A DNA stretch of 64,000 nt from Xestospongia bergquistia (GCA_963965975.1 OZ014411.1:5317001-5381000), one strand, 5' to 3'; counted from the first letter of the stretch, positions 1 through 11,373 are shown. Program-made: numbers and translations. Notes: generated by a model not told the origin, from the letters alone.

Positions 1-596
1 CAAATGTCTATTTTGTATTCAGCAATATTAGTCAGTTAGTTATCCAATAATAGTATTATTGTAGTGATAACCAGCGATACAAATACCAAATGGCTAAGGT
101 AAAGGCTTGTTAAGCTATTAGAAGTTGCACAAAGAGAGTACCAACATGTAAATCTTTTTTGTAACTTTAACATGTATGGATCCTTAGACTTGAATTTATT
201 CTCCAGTATACGGCTTTAGTGTAGCATTGTATGGAGCTAGCCTTGTTGTAGGCTGTAACCTCTGGTATGTTTTCTCACTAATAATAGATAATGTATTGAC
301 TTCCATTTTGTAAATGAATCTAATGCTTGGACTATTTTCATTGTGTTCTTGTAAGGTGAGGTCTTCCTTGACAAGTAGATGATGTTGCCAATGTTCATTG
401 CCAATTCCACAAATGAAATACAATAATAAGATTCATAAGAATATATATATATATATATATTACTTAATAAACATAATACAAAGTAATAGTTCCCACTTTA
501 TTATACGTGATCCTGTAAAGCACTCCAAATTCATATGTATTTACGTTTCTACTGGTACCTATAGTTAACAAAAATATCTATCTTTAATTTTCACAG
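1..596. other. Intron sequence upstream of the first visible HGSNAT exon
   Basis: No exon, RNA gene or transposon could be supported here. The stretch ends in a pyrimidine-rich acceptor (AG at 595-596) feeding the first visible HGSNAT exon, so it is most simply intron of that gene. I looked for the conserved HGSNAT segment that should precede the visible exon and did not find it, so the upstream exons lie outside the window. A short TA run sits near 441-460. Confidence 0.6.
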
Positions 597-1916
597 GTGC
601 TATATAACTGTAATAGCTATGATCCTGAGGGTATTTTGGGTTCAATTAATACAATTGTTATTTGTTTCCTGGGAGTACAGGCTGGTCGTATTATTATATA
701 CCATAAAAGTCATCGATCACGAATCATTCGTTTTGTAATTTGGGGTCTTGTACTGGTATGTTATAAACTGATTCATATATCATGTGACTACAGTATGTTG
801 ATAGTTAATACTGTTTAAGTATATCAGACCACTTGACCAAGTGTGAAGAGCTCAACAGAATCAGCCTATCTTAAAATACAAGAGAAATGTAAATGACAAA
901 ATAGTTTCTAAATGAAAAAACCCAGTCTGTAACAGTTTTGATTTTTTAATGTCTACATTTGACTGTGTTGTGAAAGCATATAGAGGATTTCAGATTAGTA
1001 AGATTGACCCTATATTTAATGTTTAATAGAGTTTTCTTGTTTGAGACTGTAAATCCTACTGTGTGGATAGCTAGCTCATTGTGATAGTAACATAATTTGT
1101 TATGTTGGGCTTCCCAAGATAGATAACACAGAAAACAAACAGATAATTATTAAAACTTCAAACATTTATTATTGTTCTACATTTTGGAATGTTTTAGGGT
1201 CTATTAGGAACTGCCCTATGTGAAGGAAGTGTGAATGATGGAGTCATACCACTTAACAAAAACCTCTGGTAAGTGACTGAATGTCGAATAGTAGTTTAGC
1301 ATAAGATAATTAAAGAAAACTTTAATGTAATTTGTTTCGATACTAAAATATAATTAGGGACATGGAAAAGACATGATATCTGCATTTAATAATAGTAGGT
1401 ATCCCAGTGGAGACATTATAATTGAGAATAATGGTGCTTGCTATCTACATAAAAAATCATACATTTTTTGTTGTGTTGACACACCTGTAATTTTCCAATT
1501 TAGTTATTGTTTTTCTAAGTTTAAATGCAGTATGAATGGCACTTTATCATGTAATGGATGGACTTCCTGTTTTGGGGGAGTCAGCAAAGTCAAAGTTCTA
1601 ACTTCAACTTGAGGATGTAGGTCACATGACCATTAATTTCACTTTTAAGTTTTAAGTTCTCTTTAAAAAAGTTTTTGCTCTTTTGTTATGCTTACCTGTG
1701 AAAACATTAAGTATCTAACTATGCATAATTGTTTTGTACTATTATAGATTATTATATTCACTTTATTTTCTTTGATTAGGTCACTCTCCTTTATATTAGT
1801 AACTGCTGGAATGGGCTATCTTTTGTTGACTCTATTTTATATTCTCATTGATCTTGTACAAATTTGGAATGGAGCTCCATTTATCTATCCTGGTAATACT
1901 GAAACTATCACAATCT

Positions 1917-1995
<79 letters not shown>

Positions 1996-2537
1996 GTATA
2001 TGTATATATATAGCAAAGGCAATGATAAATGAAGTTGCATGCATTTTTTTGATGATGCATAGGTCTAAGTTTTATGTGAAAATCATGGAAATATAGGAAT
2101 TGTTTTGTGCTTATGACAATACTAATGAAGTCATTGTTTTATCTGCATGAACTGACCAAGTGGTCGTAAAGGCAACCTATAGAATTAACACTCGAGTTAA
2201 TTCTACATTACAGATCATGTTTATGATTGCTAACATGACATAGCAGGCTATGATATGAATATATTGTTCAATAGTAACTACAATAAATTTGTCCTATGTA
2301 CAAGCTTGACTAAAAAAAATTAAATTACCTTTGTGAAATCAACCCTCTTTTTTTCTAGGTATGAATTCCATTTTAGTGTATGTTGGAAGTGAGTTACTAG
2401 AAGGTATGTTCCCCTTTGGCTGGGATGGCATGAGATCCTCACACATGGACTTTCTAGCATCAAACATTATTAGTGTATCTTTATGGACACTGATTGCATA
2501 CTACTGGTATGTTATTAAGTTCTTTGTGAAAATTTAA
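597..2537 (+). CDS. HGSNAT: Heparan-alpha-glucosaminide N-acetyltransferase, C-terminal part (4 exons, 5' end outside window)
   Basis: Exons are 597-755, 1198-1268, 1780-1892 and 2359-2537 (stop TAA at 2535-2537). All have GT-AG borders and join in phase to give 173 residues. HGSNAT is a multi-pass lysosomal membrane enzyme that moves acetyl groups from cytosolic acetyl-CoA to the terminal glucosamine of heparan sulfate, a step needed for its degradation. Seen directly: the family signature DPEGILGSIN followed by FLGVQAG, then PLNKNLWSLSF, then PGMNSILVYVGSELLE, and several hydrophobic helices. The order and spacing match the C-terminal third of animal HGSNAT, and the last residues end like the family's short cytosolic tail. 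The active-site histidine and the lumenal N-terminal part would be encoded upstream, out of view. The intron before the last exon contains a TA microsatellite. Confident. Confidence 0.93.
1924..2012. repeat. (TA)n microsatellite in HGSNAT intron
   Basis: About 60 bp of uninterrupted TA dinucleotides followed by TATATG-interrupted TA, inside the intron between HGSNAT exons 1780-1892 and 2359-2537. Open reading frames made of alternating Ile/Tyr across it are artefacts. Confidence 0.95.
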
Positions 2538-2842
2538 TGGTCTTTCCTTTTTATTACTTCTATTGTGTAATTGTTATTTTTGAAGAATGCTTTTTGTGTT
2601 GGTTTTATTTGGTTTGTGGGTCTGCATAATTAATTAAGTTTATTTTATTTTTATGCTTTCTTTTTTTATCATCATTACCTACAAAAATTGATCTATAATT
2701 CTAATCACTAACTTGAAGTAGTACACATTATGAAACTATTATCCAACAGAGTATTTAATGCACTGTAACAATGTGTTAGTAATAACACACCAATATATTG
2801 TTGTTATAACAGGAACTATATGAGTATCAGTGTCTAGACTGG

Positions 2843-3018
2843 ATTTTCATTTTCATGAAAATGTATGAAATATTAGTTGGAGATTTATGATGTGATATGA
2901 AATGGTATCATTGGACAGAAATAAGGAGAATTAAGTACCAGAAGAAATAATTATGTGGTCAAGCTACATTCTTTGTGAAAGCAGCACTGGATCAGAACAG
3001 TGTGATCTACTCACCAAA
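2843..3018 (+). pseudogene. Decayed fragment of the SDR-like/glycosyltransferase gene family
   Basis: This stretch aligns in order with the coding exon of the two intact genes downstream. It shares TTTTCATGAAAATG, then GATATGAAATGGTATC, TTGGACAGAAAT, AGGAGAAT, then ATTATGT, CTACATTCTTT, AAAGCAGCA and CTACTCACCAA. These match positions about 4829-5024 of the first intact copy. It carries substitutions, small deletions and in-frame stops (for example TGA and TAA within the first 60 bp), and lacks the rest of the exon. It sits between the HGSNAT stop and the promoter of the first intact copy. It is therefore an older, more diverged member of the family and shows that duplication here was repeated. 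No product is expected. Confidence 0.8.
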
Positions 3019-3269
3019 TAATCTTCCCCAAGAAAAACGAAAGCTGAACTGAAGTTTTCCCTTCTATAGTACAATATATTCACAGTATATATCACACATA
3101 TGTATGCATGTACAGCTAGACAAAGGCACAGGGAAAAGCTGATTCCTTCTTTTCTAGTTTCTTTTGTATCTCTAGCTGTACAATCAAAGGTATAATAGGT
3201 CACGTTGGAGTCTCTATCCACCATACTGTCAGCATATCCCACTTTGAGACCTCCGTTCGCTGCCATAAC

Positions 3270-3471
3270 CATGTGGTTCCGCTTGTATTATTTTGGTGCA
3301 CAAACATGGCGGATAGCAACCGTTGCTATGTTAGAACGTGTGTATCATGACGTAATTACAAGTGTCCAAAAATTATGTGACGTCACGTGAAACTTTCGGT
3401 ATCCGGTAGGCGGTATCTATGACGTAATTAAAAAGGTTAACTAACAATTAACAAGGTTAATTATATTAACA
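3270..3471 (+). promoter_or_regulatory. Probable promoter of the first SDR-like/glycosyltransferase gene, with CRE/E-box
   Basis: A locally CpG-richer patch directly upstream of the ATG at 3472. It contains a perfect CRE palindrome TGACGTCA at 3378-3385 overlapping a CACGTG E-box (3384-3389), and two further TGACGTAA half-type sites near 3348 and 3420. An ACATGGCGG block near 3304 resembles a YY1-type core. These are sequence matches only; activity is inferred. The second gene copy does not share this block: its upstream region (6710-6781) instead has a CACGCCCCGAACG motif. Confidence 0.4.
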
Positions 3472-6255
3472 ATGAAATGGAAAAGGTTTCTGTTCTTCAT
3501 TGTCATCATAACTACATTAATCATCTTTTACAAAGTGCATCGTCATTTTGACTACGATTATACCAGTGAGTTTAGTATCTAATAAATGGTAATTTTAAGG
3601 TTAGACAGACAAGTAACTAGTACTGTGAAAATTTCTGGATTTGACATTTTCACAGGTTTTCTATACTGTGTATAAGGCAGTCCTGACATTGTTTTGAACC
3701 ACATGTGTACAAATATATCTAATAGCATAGGTGTAGGAACAGGGGGGGCACAGGGGGCACATGCCCTCCCCCCCCACAATATTTTTGGTATATTGTGAGA
3801 TAGTTTCACAATCAACTGATTTAGATTAGCCACTTTTCCAAATTTTTTGTCAGTGGAAACAACAGAAGAAGGTTTTATTTTGGTTGTTTTTGAAATACTT
3901 CATTGTTAAACTGAACAATGTTAAAATGTTACATAGGTGCCCCCCCCCCCAATGACAAAATTGTTCCTACACCTATGAATAGTGAGATTCATGACCATAT
4001 ATGTTTAATGGGAGTAGTCACTACTTTCTATATATGTAACACAAACTAGGTTTATAGTCGAACCTGAGAGCTTAAACAGCTATGTGTAGCTTCTTCATTA
4101 ATATTAGCATACAGGCAGATTATACAGATGTGATTTATGAGTTCTATCATTGTTGACTGATCTGTAATCATTATCAATCTACCAACGTTAACTTAAGAAA
4201 TTAAGCAACTCTTGCTTGATGGCCAAATGCTCTTTATAGAATTGACTCTTGCTCAATGGCCACATGGTGATTATGGAATGATAGTGCAGGTTAGTATGAA
4301 TCTCATAATTAGTTATATCGGCTACATTATGGCTCATCAATCTAACCTGCCAACTTAACATTTTGTAAAAGATATATCACCCTTGGACCTATGGCCATGG
4401 ACAAATTAATAAAATCATATTGAGAGAGAAGTATGAAATCTGCATATTTTATTTTTAATACTTATCCCTAAACCCTAAACATTAAACATTAGAAGATTGC
4501 TTGTGTTTACTTTTAATTTTATTCTAAATAACAGGTTTTTTGACAAATAAAAAGGCTGAAGACTCAAGTCATATTCCTACTGAACATTCACCTGAATCAT
4601 CTCAAAATCTCAAAAAGATTACAGATGATTTTAAAATCTCAAAAGAATATCAGCGCCAGGAGCTTGAAAATTATTTGCTAGGTACCAAATCTCACAGTTT
4701 ACCCACAGATCATAGAGGTGACTCTTCATGTACTGTAACAATGAGACATGATAGCAAGACACTGGATAAGTACAAATATATTGTTGTGATAGGAGCTATG
4801 AGTTTCATAGCATCAAGACTAGCTGTTTATTTTCATGAAAATGGCTACAAAGTATTGGCGGTAGAAGATCTATGGAACATTGATGGAGATGATATGAAAT
4901 GGTATCGTTGGACAGAAATGAGGAGAATGAAAATACCACTACAAACAATTATGTTATCAAAAATAAACAGCCTACATTCTTTATTAAAGCAGCATTCCCC
5001 ACAGGCTATTATCTATTCACCAACTTTACTGACTAGAAAGGATAACCATAAATATGGTGGATATGAAACATTTCGAATATCATCATCATTAAAAACTTTT
5101 GTCAATTTGCTAGAATTTGTTAAGACTTCACAAACAGTCACTTCCGTAGTTCTTTTGTCTCATGCTAAAGGTTATGCTCATAGAGGATGGATTATGTCAT
5201 TTGAAAATGTACTGTCTGTTTATCACACTACCTACAAACAGAATGTTGCTATTATTAAAATCTCCAATGTACATGGACCTTGGCAGGATGAAATTAACTC
5301 TGATTTTCCTAGTTCATCAATGTGGTCTGTTGATCATGTTAACAATGTTGTACATAAAGCATTAACTAAAAATACAGGTCAAATTGTGTGGGATTTTGAC
5401 AAGTGTACTAGTTTCTCTGATGAAGCAAATAGTGTCATTTCATTAAGTTCAAGTAATAATATTTTAAAGACAAAAGAATGGATGAAGGAATTTCAATTCT
5501 ACCTTCAGAGTAGAAAAAGAAATGTTACATTAGGTGCTTATCTACAAAAAGTGAGCTCTGCATCATTGTATGGTGTCTTTCCTGTTTCAAGCCAAATGCG
5601 TTTCTTCAAAGATTGGTTTTTGAGTGCTATAAAACATGGCTCTGATATTGTGATATTTCATGATAATTTTAATAATGGATTTCAACAACGATTAAAATCT
5701 CACTATCCTCGAACAGAAATAATACAAGTTAAAGCAGTTAACTCTAGACCTGCTAATGATCAGAGATTCTATTATATTTATGACTACATCATTAATCATC
5801 CAGAGATTAACCTCCTTGTCACTACAGACATAAGAGACGCTAACTTTCCCAATAACCCAATGAAAATGATGTCACAACTAGGAGACTGGTTTTTTGTAGG
5901 GCTTGACATGCCATATGATGTAAAAATTGAAACTCATGGCATGAGTAGAACATTTAGAGGTTGTTTTGGTCATCATATATTTGATAAGGAGATCCAACAG
6001 TTGTATGGTGTTTTTAATAATGGAGTTATAGGTGGTACCAGGTCAACTGTACTAACACTCTTAGTTTATTTGATTTTAAATATGAATGAAGCAGTCCAGT
6101 CATATGGTTGTTGTGACATGTCAAGTTTAGAGATTGCATTGCATACTTTCTTCTTTGACAAGACAGTTGTAGGTTATCCTTTCAACAGTGCATTTTTCAC
6201 ACAGATTCCTGGACCATTTGGATTGGCTGTAAAACATAAAGCTGAAAGACAATGA
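3472..6255 (+). CDS. Type II membrane protein, degenerate SDR/epimerase-like domain fused to glycosyltransferase-like domain (copy 1)
   Basis: Exons 3472-3565 and 4535-6255 (phase-1 junction, donor GTGAGT, acceptor ACAG) give 604 residues. Exon 1 encodes a short basic head and one hydrophobic segment (about residues 6-20), typical of a Golgi signal anchor. A polar stem (about 33-105) follows. Residues about 112-290 look like an extended NAD-dependent epimerase: beta strand, then G-A-M-S-F-I-A where the family has GxxGxxG, and NVHGPWQD near 276-283 resembling the VYGPxxR loop. The catalytic YxxxK is not visible: the expected region reads SHAKGYAHRGW (240-250). Residues about 362-604 look like a GT-A-type glycosyltransferase, with TTDIRDANF at 461-469 and NNGVIGG at 526-532. 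The function is probably in Golgi glycan synthesis, but donor and acceptor are unknown. The next gene (6782-10190) is a tandem paralogue. The start is the first ATG before the membrane segment. Domain assignment is by eye. Confidence 0.75.
3721..3982. mobile_element. Non-autonomous DNA transposon (MITE) with 16-bp TIRs and 5-bp target duplication
   Basis: Perfect 16-bp terminal inverted repeats: CATAGGTGTAGGAACA at 3726-3741 and its reverse complement at 3962-3977. The element of 252 bp is flanked by the direct repeat AATAG (3721-3725 and 3978-3982). Just inside the termini are G/C homopolymer blocks (a G run near 3742 and C runs near 3768 and 3940). There is no transposase ORF. It lies in the intron of copy 1 and is absent from the copy 2 intron, so it inserted after the duplication or was lost from copy 2. 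The superfamily is unclear: a 5-bp duplication does not fit hAT (8 bp) or Tc1/mariner (TA). Confidence 0.85.
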
Positions 6256-6419
6256 TATTATGGTGACAAACATCAATGTATTTTTTGAATAACCTTGTTA
6301 ATGATTATTCATATATTCCTATATGTCTCACTCAAATGTAGCTAATCCATAGGTAAAAGCCAACCAATACATAGCATATCCTGGTCATTTCAGACAATAA
6401 TTACTTAGGTTGTAACAAG

Positions 6420-6425
6420 AATAAA
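6420..6425 (+). terminator. Polyadenylation signal AATAAA of copy 1
   Basis: AATAAA lies 165 bp after the stop codon of copy 1. The equivalent position in the 3' region of copy 2 (near 10350) reads AATATA, so that copy has lost the canonical hexamer. Confidence 0.5.
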
Positions 6426-6781
6426 AGTATTTAATGAACTGTGAATACAGACATGTTAATGTTGGAGTTGCATGCAATGCAGCCTTCTCTTTTTATACTG
6501 TAATGCTAGTACCTACATGTAACCACAGACTGTAGTATGTGCTGTCTTTCCTTATATCCTTTGATAAGAGTCCTTTTCTTGAACACATCAACAAGAAGCA
6601 TAAATGATTATTACTGCTATTATGAAGTACACAGGAAGTAAATTTTATTCTAAATTAATTTAATATCAATGCTTTTATGTTGTCAAAGCATTAATTGAAT
6701 CGCAGGCTGCCACGCCCCGAACGATATAGGCGGATACCTTTGATATAATTATCGAGGTTAATTAATTAATTGTTATTAACA

Positions 6782-9700
6782 ATGAAATGGAAGAGGTGTC
6801 TGTTCCTGATCTTCGTCATAACTACATTGATCATCATTTACAAAGTACATCGTCGATTTGTCTATAATTATACCAGTGAGTTTAGTATTTAGTAAATGTT
6901 TAATTTAAGACTAGACTGACAAATAATTAGTACTGTGATTAAAACGAGCTGACTTCAAAAGTTAGCTATAGGATCGGGGGCACGGTGAATGTGTAGTCTG
7001 GCATAGACATTTACCTGTCCATGAGAATCATGATATTATCACACTAGACTCTATGTCACAAAACTAGGTTATATTGAAATAAAGATGATCTGTATATTTG
7101 AATAAATATTAATTTTACTATAACAACATCCTTAAAATAATTTCATTAAGGTAATTGTTACCAAAGACTCATATTGTGTTGCGATTAGTGCACTTTCTGC
7201 TGTTTGGTAAATATTTTGGTTTAGCTTAGTTTTGTTTGTGAGGTCATAAACAATGATGCCATAGAGTAGCAACATAAATTTTAAAGGAGATGATACCATA
7301 ATTTTACACATGTCTGTGCTACATATATAGGGATGGCCCCAGAAAAATAAATGCCGCTAGTTTTTACACATCATTGCCTCAAATCTTATTGTATATTCAG
7401 AAATGTTTTAAGTTAACAAATTTCATACACAATAGTTAAATACAAACTCACAAATACTTAGTATGAATATTTTATGAGATAAGAAGAACAAACTAAAATT
7501 GAATTGACATATTCCCTGTTCTTTAATGCAGACAAATATTAGGTAGAAATAACAATGCAATTAACAAGCATACCTTTCCCTTTGTTACCCATTTTTACTA
7601 TTCTGATGTCTTTTTTTATACACATCACTTTCTTAGAATTGCATACCAGATTCATTTGTAGATGTAGGAAACTCAAATGCATGAAGTACTTTGATGATTT
7701 ATAGAAGCCAAATTTCATGACTTTGTCAAGCTTCAATTTAAATTTAACACAAGCAATTATAGGACTGTCTGGCATGCTGTGCATACCAGGCAGTAAAATT
7801 TAATGATACCATCCTAATACATGATAACTTAGTACATGAAATAAACATTATAATGTTTAATAAAACTGTTTATTAAGACAAGGCAGATATACTGCTTCAT
7901 TGGTGCAATATAAGGACAAACACAAGCCAACTCTTTCTGACACTAGGAGTTTGTTCCATTACGGAAATTTTTGGATAATAAATTTTTGCAAGTTCTCTAA
8001 AATTTGTAATTTGCAAATATAATTTTTGAGAATTAATAATTTTTATAATACCCTGCCCCTTTTAAAGTAATTCACAGATATTTATTTCTTAATCACTCTT
8101 GATCGGGAAATTCATAAAAGTTTTCTACACAAGATTTTCCCAGTATGCAGTATTACACACTGCAAAAATTAAATTGTTATTTTAACAATTACTTTGTAGT
8201 TTACATTGGTGGATTACTATGATATAGAATTTTTGTGAAATATTCATTGTGTAATTTCTCGGTATGTTGTGCTTTTACATGCCAACAAATTACACAATGA
8301 GTAATTCACATAAATTCTATATTCCATAGTAACCCGCTGATATAAACTACAAAGTAATTGTTAAAATAACAATTTAATTTTTACAGTGCATATAAGACTC
8401 ACCCAATCTTAAAATAGTTTAAGAATAGAAGATTACTTATGTTTATTTTTAATTAAATAACAGGTTTTTTGACAAATAAAAAGGCTCTAGGCTCGAGTCA
8501 TATCCCTCCTGAACATTCACCTAAATTATCTCAAAATCAAAAACAAATTGAAAGCAGTGTCAATATCTCAAAAGAACATCAGCATCAAGAGTTTACAAGT
8601 CATGTGTATGATTTGCTAAGCTCCCAATCTTATAAATTACCCACAAGTAGAAGTGACTCTTCATGTACTGTAACAATGAGACATGATAGCAAGACACTGG
8701 ATAAGTACAAATATATTGTTGTGATAGGAGCTATGAGTTTCATAGCATCAAGACTAGCTGTTTATTTTCATGAAAATGGCTACAAAGTATTGGCGGTAGA
8801 AGATCTATGGAACATTGATGGAGATGATATGAAATGGTATCGTTGGACAGAAATGAGGAGAATGAAAATACCACTACAAACAATTATGTTATCAAAAATA
8901 AAAAGTCTACATTCTTTATTAAAGCAGCATTCTCCACAGGCTATTATCTATTCACCAACTTTACTGACTAAAAAGGATAACCATAAATATGGTGGATATG
9001 AAACATTTCGAATATCATCATCATTAAAAACTTTTGTCAATTTGCTAGAATTTGTTAAGACTTCACAAACAGTCACTTCTGTAGTTCTTTTGTCTCATGC
9101 TAAAGGTTATGCTCATAGAGGATGGATGATGTCATTTGAAAATGTACTGTCTGTTTATCACACTACCTACAAACAGAATGTTGCTACTATTAAAATCTCC
9201 AGTGTACATGGACCTTGGCAGGATGAAATTAACTCTGATTTTCCCAGTTCATCAATGTGGTCTGTTGATCATGTTAACAATGTTGTACATAAAGCATTAA
9301 CTAAAAATGCAGGTCACGTTGTGTGGGATTTTGACAAGTGTACTAGTTTCTCTGATGAAGCAAATAGTGTCATTTCATTAAGTTCAAGTAATAATATTTT
9401 AAATACAAAGGAATGGATAAAGGAATTTCAATTCTATCTTCAGAGTAGAAAAAGAAATGTTACATTAGGTGCTTATCTACAGAAAGTGAGCTCTGCATCA
9501 TTGTATGGAATTTTTCCTGTTTCAAGTCAAATACGTTTCTTCAAAGATTGGTTTTTGAGTGCTATAAAACATGGCTCTGATATTGTGGTATTTCATGATA
9601 ATTTTAATAATGGATTTCAACAACGATTAAGATCTCACTATCCTCGAACGGAAGCAATACAAGTTAAAGCAGTTAACTCTAGACCTGCTAATGATCAGAG

Positions 9701-10190
9701 ATTCTATTATATTTATGACTACATCATTAATCATCCAGAGATTAACCTCCTTGTCACTACAGACATAAGAGATGCTAACTTTCCCAATAACCCAATGAAA
9801 ATAATGTCACAACTAGGAGATTGGTTTTTTGTAGGGCTTGACATGCCATATGATGTAAAAATTGAAACTCACGGCATGAGTAGAACATTTAGAGGTTGTT
9901 TTGGTCATCATATATTTGAGAAGGAGATCCAAAAATTGTATGGTGTCTTCAATAATGGAGTTATAGGTGGTACCAGGTCAACTGTACTAACACTCTTAGT
10001 TTATATGATTTTAAATATGAATGAAGCAGTCCAGTCGTATGGTTGTTGTGACATGTCAAGTTTAGAGATTCCATCGCATACTTTCTTCTTTGACAAGACA
10101 GTTGTAGGTTATCCTTTCAACAGTGCATTTTTCACACAGATTCCTGGACCATTTGGATTGGCTGTAAAACATAAAGCTGAAACATTTTGA
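6782..10190 (+). CDS. Type II membrane protein, degenerate SDR/epimerase-like domain fused to glycosyltransferase-like domain (copy 2)
   Basis: Exons 6782-6875 and 8464-10190 give 606 residues with the same two-exon structure and phase as copy 1. Exon 1 encodes MKWKRC plus a hydrophobic anchor. From the shared SSCTVTMRHDSK segment to near the C-terminus only about 23 of roughly 505 residues differ from copy 1, most conservatively. The preceding stem (about residues 34-100) is far more diverged. The same degenerate glycine-rich loop and the same missing YxxxK are present, and TTDIRD and NNGVIGG are intact, so both copies look functional as proteins. The last two residues differ (TF for RQ). 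The intron (6876-8463) is longer than in copy 1 and carries its own fold-back transposon. Role as for copy 1; donor sugar and acceptor unknown. Confidence 0.75.
8158..8388. mobile_element. Fold-back MITE (long inverted repeat) in copy 2 intron
   Basis: A 231-bp near-palindrome. The left arm begins CACTGCAAAAATTAAATTG and the right arm ends with the complement (CAATTTAATTTTTACAGTG). Pairing continues inward through TTGTTATTTTAACAATTAC, then the CTATGATATAGAATTT region against AAATTCTATATTCCATAG, and ATTGTGTAAT against ATTACACAAT, leaving a short loop near 8262-8288. No transposase ORF and no clear target duplication. Absent from the copy 1 intron. Confidence 0.85.
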
Positions 10191-10709
10191 TTATGGTGAC
10201 AGACATCAATGTATTTGTTGAATAACTTTGTTAATGATTATTCTTATATTCCTATATGTCACACTCAAATGTAGCTAATCATAGGTAAAAATCAAATAAT
10301 GCTTAGCATATCCTGGTCATTTCAGACAATAATTATGTATGTTGTAACAAGAATATAAGTGTTTAATGAACTATGAATACAGACATGTTGGAGTTGCATA
10401 CAAAAGTCTTCTCTCCTTGTATCGTTAATGCAAGTCCCTACATGTAACCATAGACTGTCTTTTAAGTATGTGCTGTCTTTCTTTATCTTCTTTGATAAGA
10501 GTTCTTTTTCTTTAACCCATCAATAAATAATTATTACTGATATTATGAAGTACACAGAAAGTAAACTTTATTCTACATTAAATAAATAACAATGTTGTCA
10601 AAGCATTATGGCACACAATGCAGAATCACGCAGTCTACCACGCCCCGAACGATATAGGCGGATGCCTTTGATGTTATTAGAGAGGTTAATTAATTAATTC
10701 TTATTAACA

Positions 10710-10790
10710 ATGAAATGGAAGAGGTGTCTGTTCCTGATCTTCGTCATAACTAGTCTTCTCTCCTTATATTACAATACTAGTACCTACATG
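10710..10790 (+). pseudogene. Truncated third copy: first exon of the SDR-like/glycosyltransferase gene
   Basis: The 3' flank of copy 2 repeats the promoter-proximal block seen before copy 2 (CACGCCCCGAACGATATAGG near 10640) and then an exon 1 starting ATGAAATGGAAGAGG at 10710. Identity to exon 1 of copy 2 stops after about 42 bp, in the middle of the membrane segment (about 10752). The sequence then jumps to something like the 3' untranslated region of the family (AGTCTTCTCTCC, then CTACATGTAACCATAG). The open frame continues only to a stop at about 10790. This is the recombination scar of the tandem array; no functional product is expected. Confidence 0.85.
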
Positions 10791-11373
10791 TAACCATAGA
10801 TTTTTAAAAAGTATTTGCTATCCTTCTTCAATATTTTCTTTGTTAAAAGTTCTTGAACCCATCAACCTAACACAAATTTATCATTGGTGATAATATCAAG
10901 TACACAGGAAGTTGAAATTGGAATGGCATATAATTAAGTATATTATCTATTAAATTTCTCGATTTTATTTAGATTAAATATAGTGAGCCGAATAGCTTCA
11001 ATTAACCACATCTTCAATTGTCTGAATAAATCATCTTACGCTCTTATTCCTGTGCAGATAAGGACCATGATGAGCATTCCTCCGTTGGGAGTGTGGGCCA
11101 ACTTTAATCAGTGCAAATTTACTACGATTATTATATTAAATTATGGAATTTTTTTATATAAAACACACTCTGTATTTGCTTAAACAGAAACAGTGTTTAA
11201 AAGTACAATATTTTACAAAAACTATAAATTATTACTTAAATTTATATTTCAGCAAACTCAACAAAATACAGGAACAATTCTCTAATGGAGGGCTTTAATA
11301 AGAAGTAATAATAATTATTAAAATTATACATTAGACATGTAAGATGAAAAGGAGTAGTCTTATTACTAAGTGT
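10791..11373. other. Intergenic sequence between the tandem array and the UBAN gene
   Basis: The left part is family 3' flank. A short open frame at 10983-11183 has no recognisable domain and begins at a non-ATG codon. Nothing else supported. The minus-strand UBAN gene ends at 11374. Confidence 0.5.

Noticed and set aside
2964-3272. Minus-strand open frame beginning MVMAANGGLK at a CpG-rich patch, a possible first exon of a leftward gene
   Set aside because: No recognisable domain, no convincing donor, no downstream exon found, and its end overlaps the decayed family fragment. It remains possible as an unknown first exon.
10983-11183. Plus-strand open frame of 66 codons
   Set aside because: Starts at a non-ATG codon, no domain, lies in the flank of the tandem array.
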